Source: an uncultured Litoreibacter sp.
GTDB taxonomy: Bacteria > Pseudomonadota > Alphaproteobacteria > Rhodobacterales > Rhodobacteraceae
Assembly: GCA_947494645.1 (NCBI GenBank)
Contig: CANLVO010000002.1
Location: 924,359-988,358 of the forward strand
Reading direction: 5' to 3'
Length of the DNA: 64,000 nt
Positions 62,182-64,000 of this stretch are shown one piece after another; position 1 is the first letter of the stretch, and each line of letters opens with the position of its first letter. The notes beneath the pieces are model-generated. The model saw nothing but the letters and a program-made list of their open reading frames with translations, did no database searches and was not told where the DNA came from. The translations under genes and the position numbers were made by a program.

Positions 62182-63012
62182 TCACAATTTGGCCAGGATT
62201 GCGTCCATGGCGCGGGTTGGCAGCAGGCGTTTCAAGACCCCCATCACATGCGTTGGCGTCGTGATGTAGTAGCGGGGCCGGGGCCGGGTGCTTTCCAGCG
62301 CATGCACCACTTTGGCGCTGACGGCTGAGGCTGGCAGCTCGAACGTGTCCGGCCCGTTGCTTTCGTAGAGCCGCTTGATCAGGGTCGTCTCGTAGTGGTC
62401 CTTGCGCGGAGAGGCCTGCCAGTTGATCCATTTTTCGAAATGCGGGATCGAATTTTCGCGGATTTTCGAGGTGATCGGCCCGGGTTCGATCAGGACGATG
62501 TGGATATTGGTGTCCCGCATTTCGATGCGCAGGGTATCGGTGAGCCCCTCCATCGCGAATTTCGTGCTGTTATAGGCGCCGCGCCAGCGCAAGGTCGCGA
62601 AGCCCAGCACGGAAGAACAGTTCAGGACGCGGCCATGCCCCTGGGCGCGCATGACGGGTAGCACCAAGCGGGTCAGCTCGTGATAGCCAAAAAGGTTGGT
62701 CTCGAAAATGGCGCGCAGGGCGTCGGTTGGCAGGTCCTCGACCGCACCCGGAATGCCGTATGCCCCGTTGTTGAAGAGCGCATCCAGCGTGCCGCCGGTG
62801 CGCTCCAGACAGGTGGCCAGGGCGGCCTCCATGCTGGGTTGATCGGTGTAATCGAGCCTGAAACTTTCGAAGCCCTCCCCCTGCAGCCGGTCGCAATCGG
62901 CTTGGGCACGGCAGGTCGCAAAGACCCGCCAGCCACGGTTTTTCAGGGTGAGTGCTGCGTCATATCCAATGCCGGAGGAGCAGCCCGTGATCAGGATCGA
63001 TTTTTGTGTCAT
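62182..63012 (-). CDS. Short-chain dehydrogenase/reductase
   Basis: A 276-residue classical SDR. Cofactor site ILITGCSSGIGYDAALTLKN, NNGAYGIPG structural motif near residue 85, and the catalytic Ser in CSSVLGFATLRW with YNSTK (Tyr, Lys) near 145. The FxxT/ATCR segment after the cofactor strand suggests NADP. It resembles 11-beta-hydroxysteroid-dehydrogenase-like SDRs of unknown substrate. It is probably in an operon with the twin-TM gene downstream (69 bp). Confidence 0.88.
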   Translation of the reverse strand: MTQKSILITGCSSGIGYDAALTLKNRGWRVFATCRAQADCDRLQGEGFESFRLDYTDQPSMEAALATCLERTGGTLDALFNNGAYGIPGAVEDLPTDALRAIFETNLFGYHELTRLVLPVMRAQGHGRVLNCSSVLGFATLRWRGAYNSTKFAMEGLTDTLRIEMRDTNIHIVLIEPGPITSKIRENSIPHFEKWINWQASPRKDHYETTLIKRLYESNGPDTFELPASAVSAKVVHALESTRPRPRYYITTPTHVMGVLKRLLPTRAMDAILAKL

Positions 63013-63055
63013 GGAGGCTGGCTACGCCAAGAGCCGCCCGGATGCAAAACCGTTC

Positions 63056-63673
63056 TTAGCCTTGGTCGGGGCGCAGAAAGTCGGCGGACATGTAGGCCTC
63101 GAGGCCGCTTTCAAGGATGAACACCCGCGCCCAGCCATTGTCGAGCATCTCGATGACCTCCGCGCTGTCGCCGCGTCGGGTCTGACCGAGCACGGCACCG
63201 AATGTTCCGGCTTCTGCACGCAAGTTCACGGTGTTGCCGGTGACGGTCCAGATCTCGCCGACCCCGTTCGAGGGTGCTTCCGGTGCAACCTCCGGCTCTG
63301 AAGGCTGGATGATTTGTGCAGTCGTTCCCGTGTCTTGCGGGGTGGCGGCGACTGCAATCACCTCCGCCTCGGGTTCGGGCTCCTTTTGCGCCAGCGGGGC
63401 GGGGTCAATGGGGGTAACGTCCAAAGCGGCGACGTCGATTTCGGGCAGTTCGAGCGGTGCAACTTCTGCAATCTCAGGCTCTTGCGTCTCAGGGGTCACG
63501 GCGGCGGGAATGACGGGTGTTTCGGGGGCCTCTTCTTCTTCGACCACGGCCACGTCTTGCGACACCGCTTCGGGCTCTGCCGCCACGGCAAGCTCTTCGC
63601 CCTCCGGTGCGTCACCGAAGACCAGCAATGTCACGTAGATGGCGGCACATAAGCCCAAAACCCACTTTGCCAT
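63056..63673 (-). CDS. Secreted/anchored SH3b domain protein
   Basis: A 205-residue protein beginning [20 protein letters not shown], a signal or anchor helix. Residues 25-130 are low complexity (Glu, Ala, Val, Pro; [20 protein letters not shown]). The C-terminal 60 residues are an SH3b domain with [20 protein letters not shown] and [16 protein letters not shown]. Such proteins usually bind peptidoglycan; that is inferred. ATG 63673 is chosen because an upstream extension lacks the signal peptide. It is divergent from parC. Confidence 0.85.
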   Translation of the reverse strand: MAKWVLGLCAAIYVTLLVFGDAPEGEELAVAAEPEAVSQDVAVVEEEEAPETPVIPAAVTPETQEPEIAEVAPLELPEIDVAALDVTPIDPAPLAQKEPEPEAEVIAVAATPQDTGTTAQIIQPSEPEVAPEAPSNGVGEIWTVTGNTVNLRAEAGTFGAVLGQTRRGDSAEVIEMLDNGWARVFILESGLEAYMSADFLRPDQG

Positions 63674-63811
63674 GATCTGTTCCTCCGTTTGCGCCCCTGC
63701 ACGAAGAACAATTTGCCATACGGGTCGGTTCCAAACCAAGGGGAATATATTCGGGCAATTGACTTAATCTGGACGCTTTACCCTCGCCACAGCGGGCGCT
63801 ACACAGCATCT

Positions 63812-64000
63812 ATGTCCGACGAGATCATCGACCCCAACATGAGCGCTGCCAGCATGGTGGAACCGCTTCGCCGCGCGATTGGTGATCGGTACCTGCAATA
63901 TGCTCTGAGCACGATTATGCACCGTGCTTTGCCGGATGCGCGGGACGGATTGAAGCCGGTTCACCGGCGAATCCTCTATGCAATGCGGGAGCTGCGGCTG
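63812..64000 (+). CDS. parC: DNA topoisomerase IV subunit A, 5' end only
   Basis: The first 63 codons of a gyrase/topoisomerase IV A subunit, [20 protein letters not shown], then [20 protein letters not shown] and [16 protein letters not shown], the highly conserved N-terminal DNA-cleavage domain start. The [17 protein letters not shown] block is shared by ParC and Gyr[17 protein letters not shown] favours ParC over GyrA (usually YAMSVIVGRALPD). The rest lies beyond the window edge. It is divergent from the SH3 gene. Confidence 0.88.
   Translation, partial: MSDEIIDPNMSAASMVEPLRRAIGDRYLQYALSTIMHRALPDARDGLKPVHRRILYAMRELRL

Overview
The window is a dense, high-GC alphaproteobacterial chromosome segment. 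It most resembles the marine Rhodobacteraceae (roseobacter group). Reasons: a fused MrpA/MrpB antiporter subunit, an ImuA-ImuB-DnaE2 mutagenesis cassette behind a GTTC-N7-GTTC LexA box, the ChvI-ChvG-HprK-RapZ-EIIA-HPr cluster divergent from pckA, a TIGR02302-type low-complexity protein, DUF6473 and DUF2834 proteins, and intergenic repeats of a roseobacter kind. No tRNA, rRNA, CRISPR array, IS element or prophage was found. Two genes are cut by the edges: a geranylgeranyl-reductase-like flavoprotein at the left and parC at the right.

Left part (1-31 kb). A complete seven-function Mrp Na+/H+ antiporter operon (mrpAB-C-D-E-F-G) is followed by a roseobacter hypothetical, a P-loop kinase, and an iron-uptake pair (FbpA-like binding protein and FbpB-like permease) arranged convergently but sharing a promoter-proximal motif. 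Next comes the SOS mutagenesis operon imuA-imuB-dnaE2, then the most unusual gene: a 1066-residue self-sufficient reductive-dehalogenase fusion directly downstream of oxyR, which is divergent from katG. An acyl-CoA synthetase, gnd, tag, an EAL phosphodiesterase and the phaA-phaB pair of PHB synthesis follow.

Middle part (31-49 kb). Two LysR/small-protein loci, a TrmN6-like methyltransferase, DUF2007, a long-chain polyprenyl diphosphate synthase (quinone side chain), ispE, a secreted TPR protein, ETF-QO, a PAP2 phosphatase, DUF2834-lysA-TIGR02302, a zinc-ribbon protein, ftsE-ftsX-plsC-PPOX and a desaturase. Two inverted copies of a short dispersed element bounded by TTTTGTACAAAA palindromes lie 3.6 kb apart here.

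Right part (49-64 kb). pckA is divergent from chvI-chvG-hprK-rapZ-EIIA-HPr, a regulatory unit joining envelope/acid sensing to the nitrogen/carbon PTS. A second acyltransferase, 3-hydroxybutyryl-CoA dehydrogenase, DUF6473, a 12-bp-period tandem repeat array, etfB-etfA, a PduO-type cobalamin adenosyltransferase with a twin-TM small protein, an SDR, an SH3 protein and the start of parC complete the window. Functional themes are fatty-acid/PHB electron flow (acyl-CoA synthetase, PhaA/PhaB, Hbd, EtfAB, ETF-QO), B12-dependent chemistry (the dehalogenase fusion and PduO), stress response (OxyR-KatG, ImuAB-DnaE2, Tag) and envelope homeostasis (Mrp, FtsEX, ChvGI, acyltransferases).
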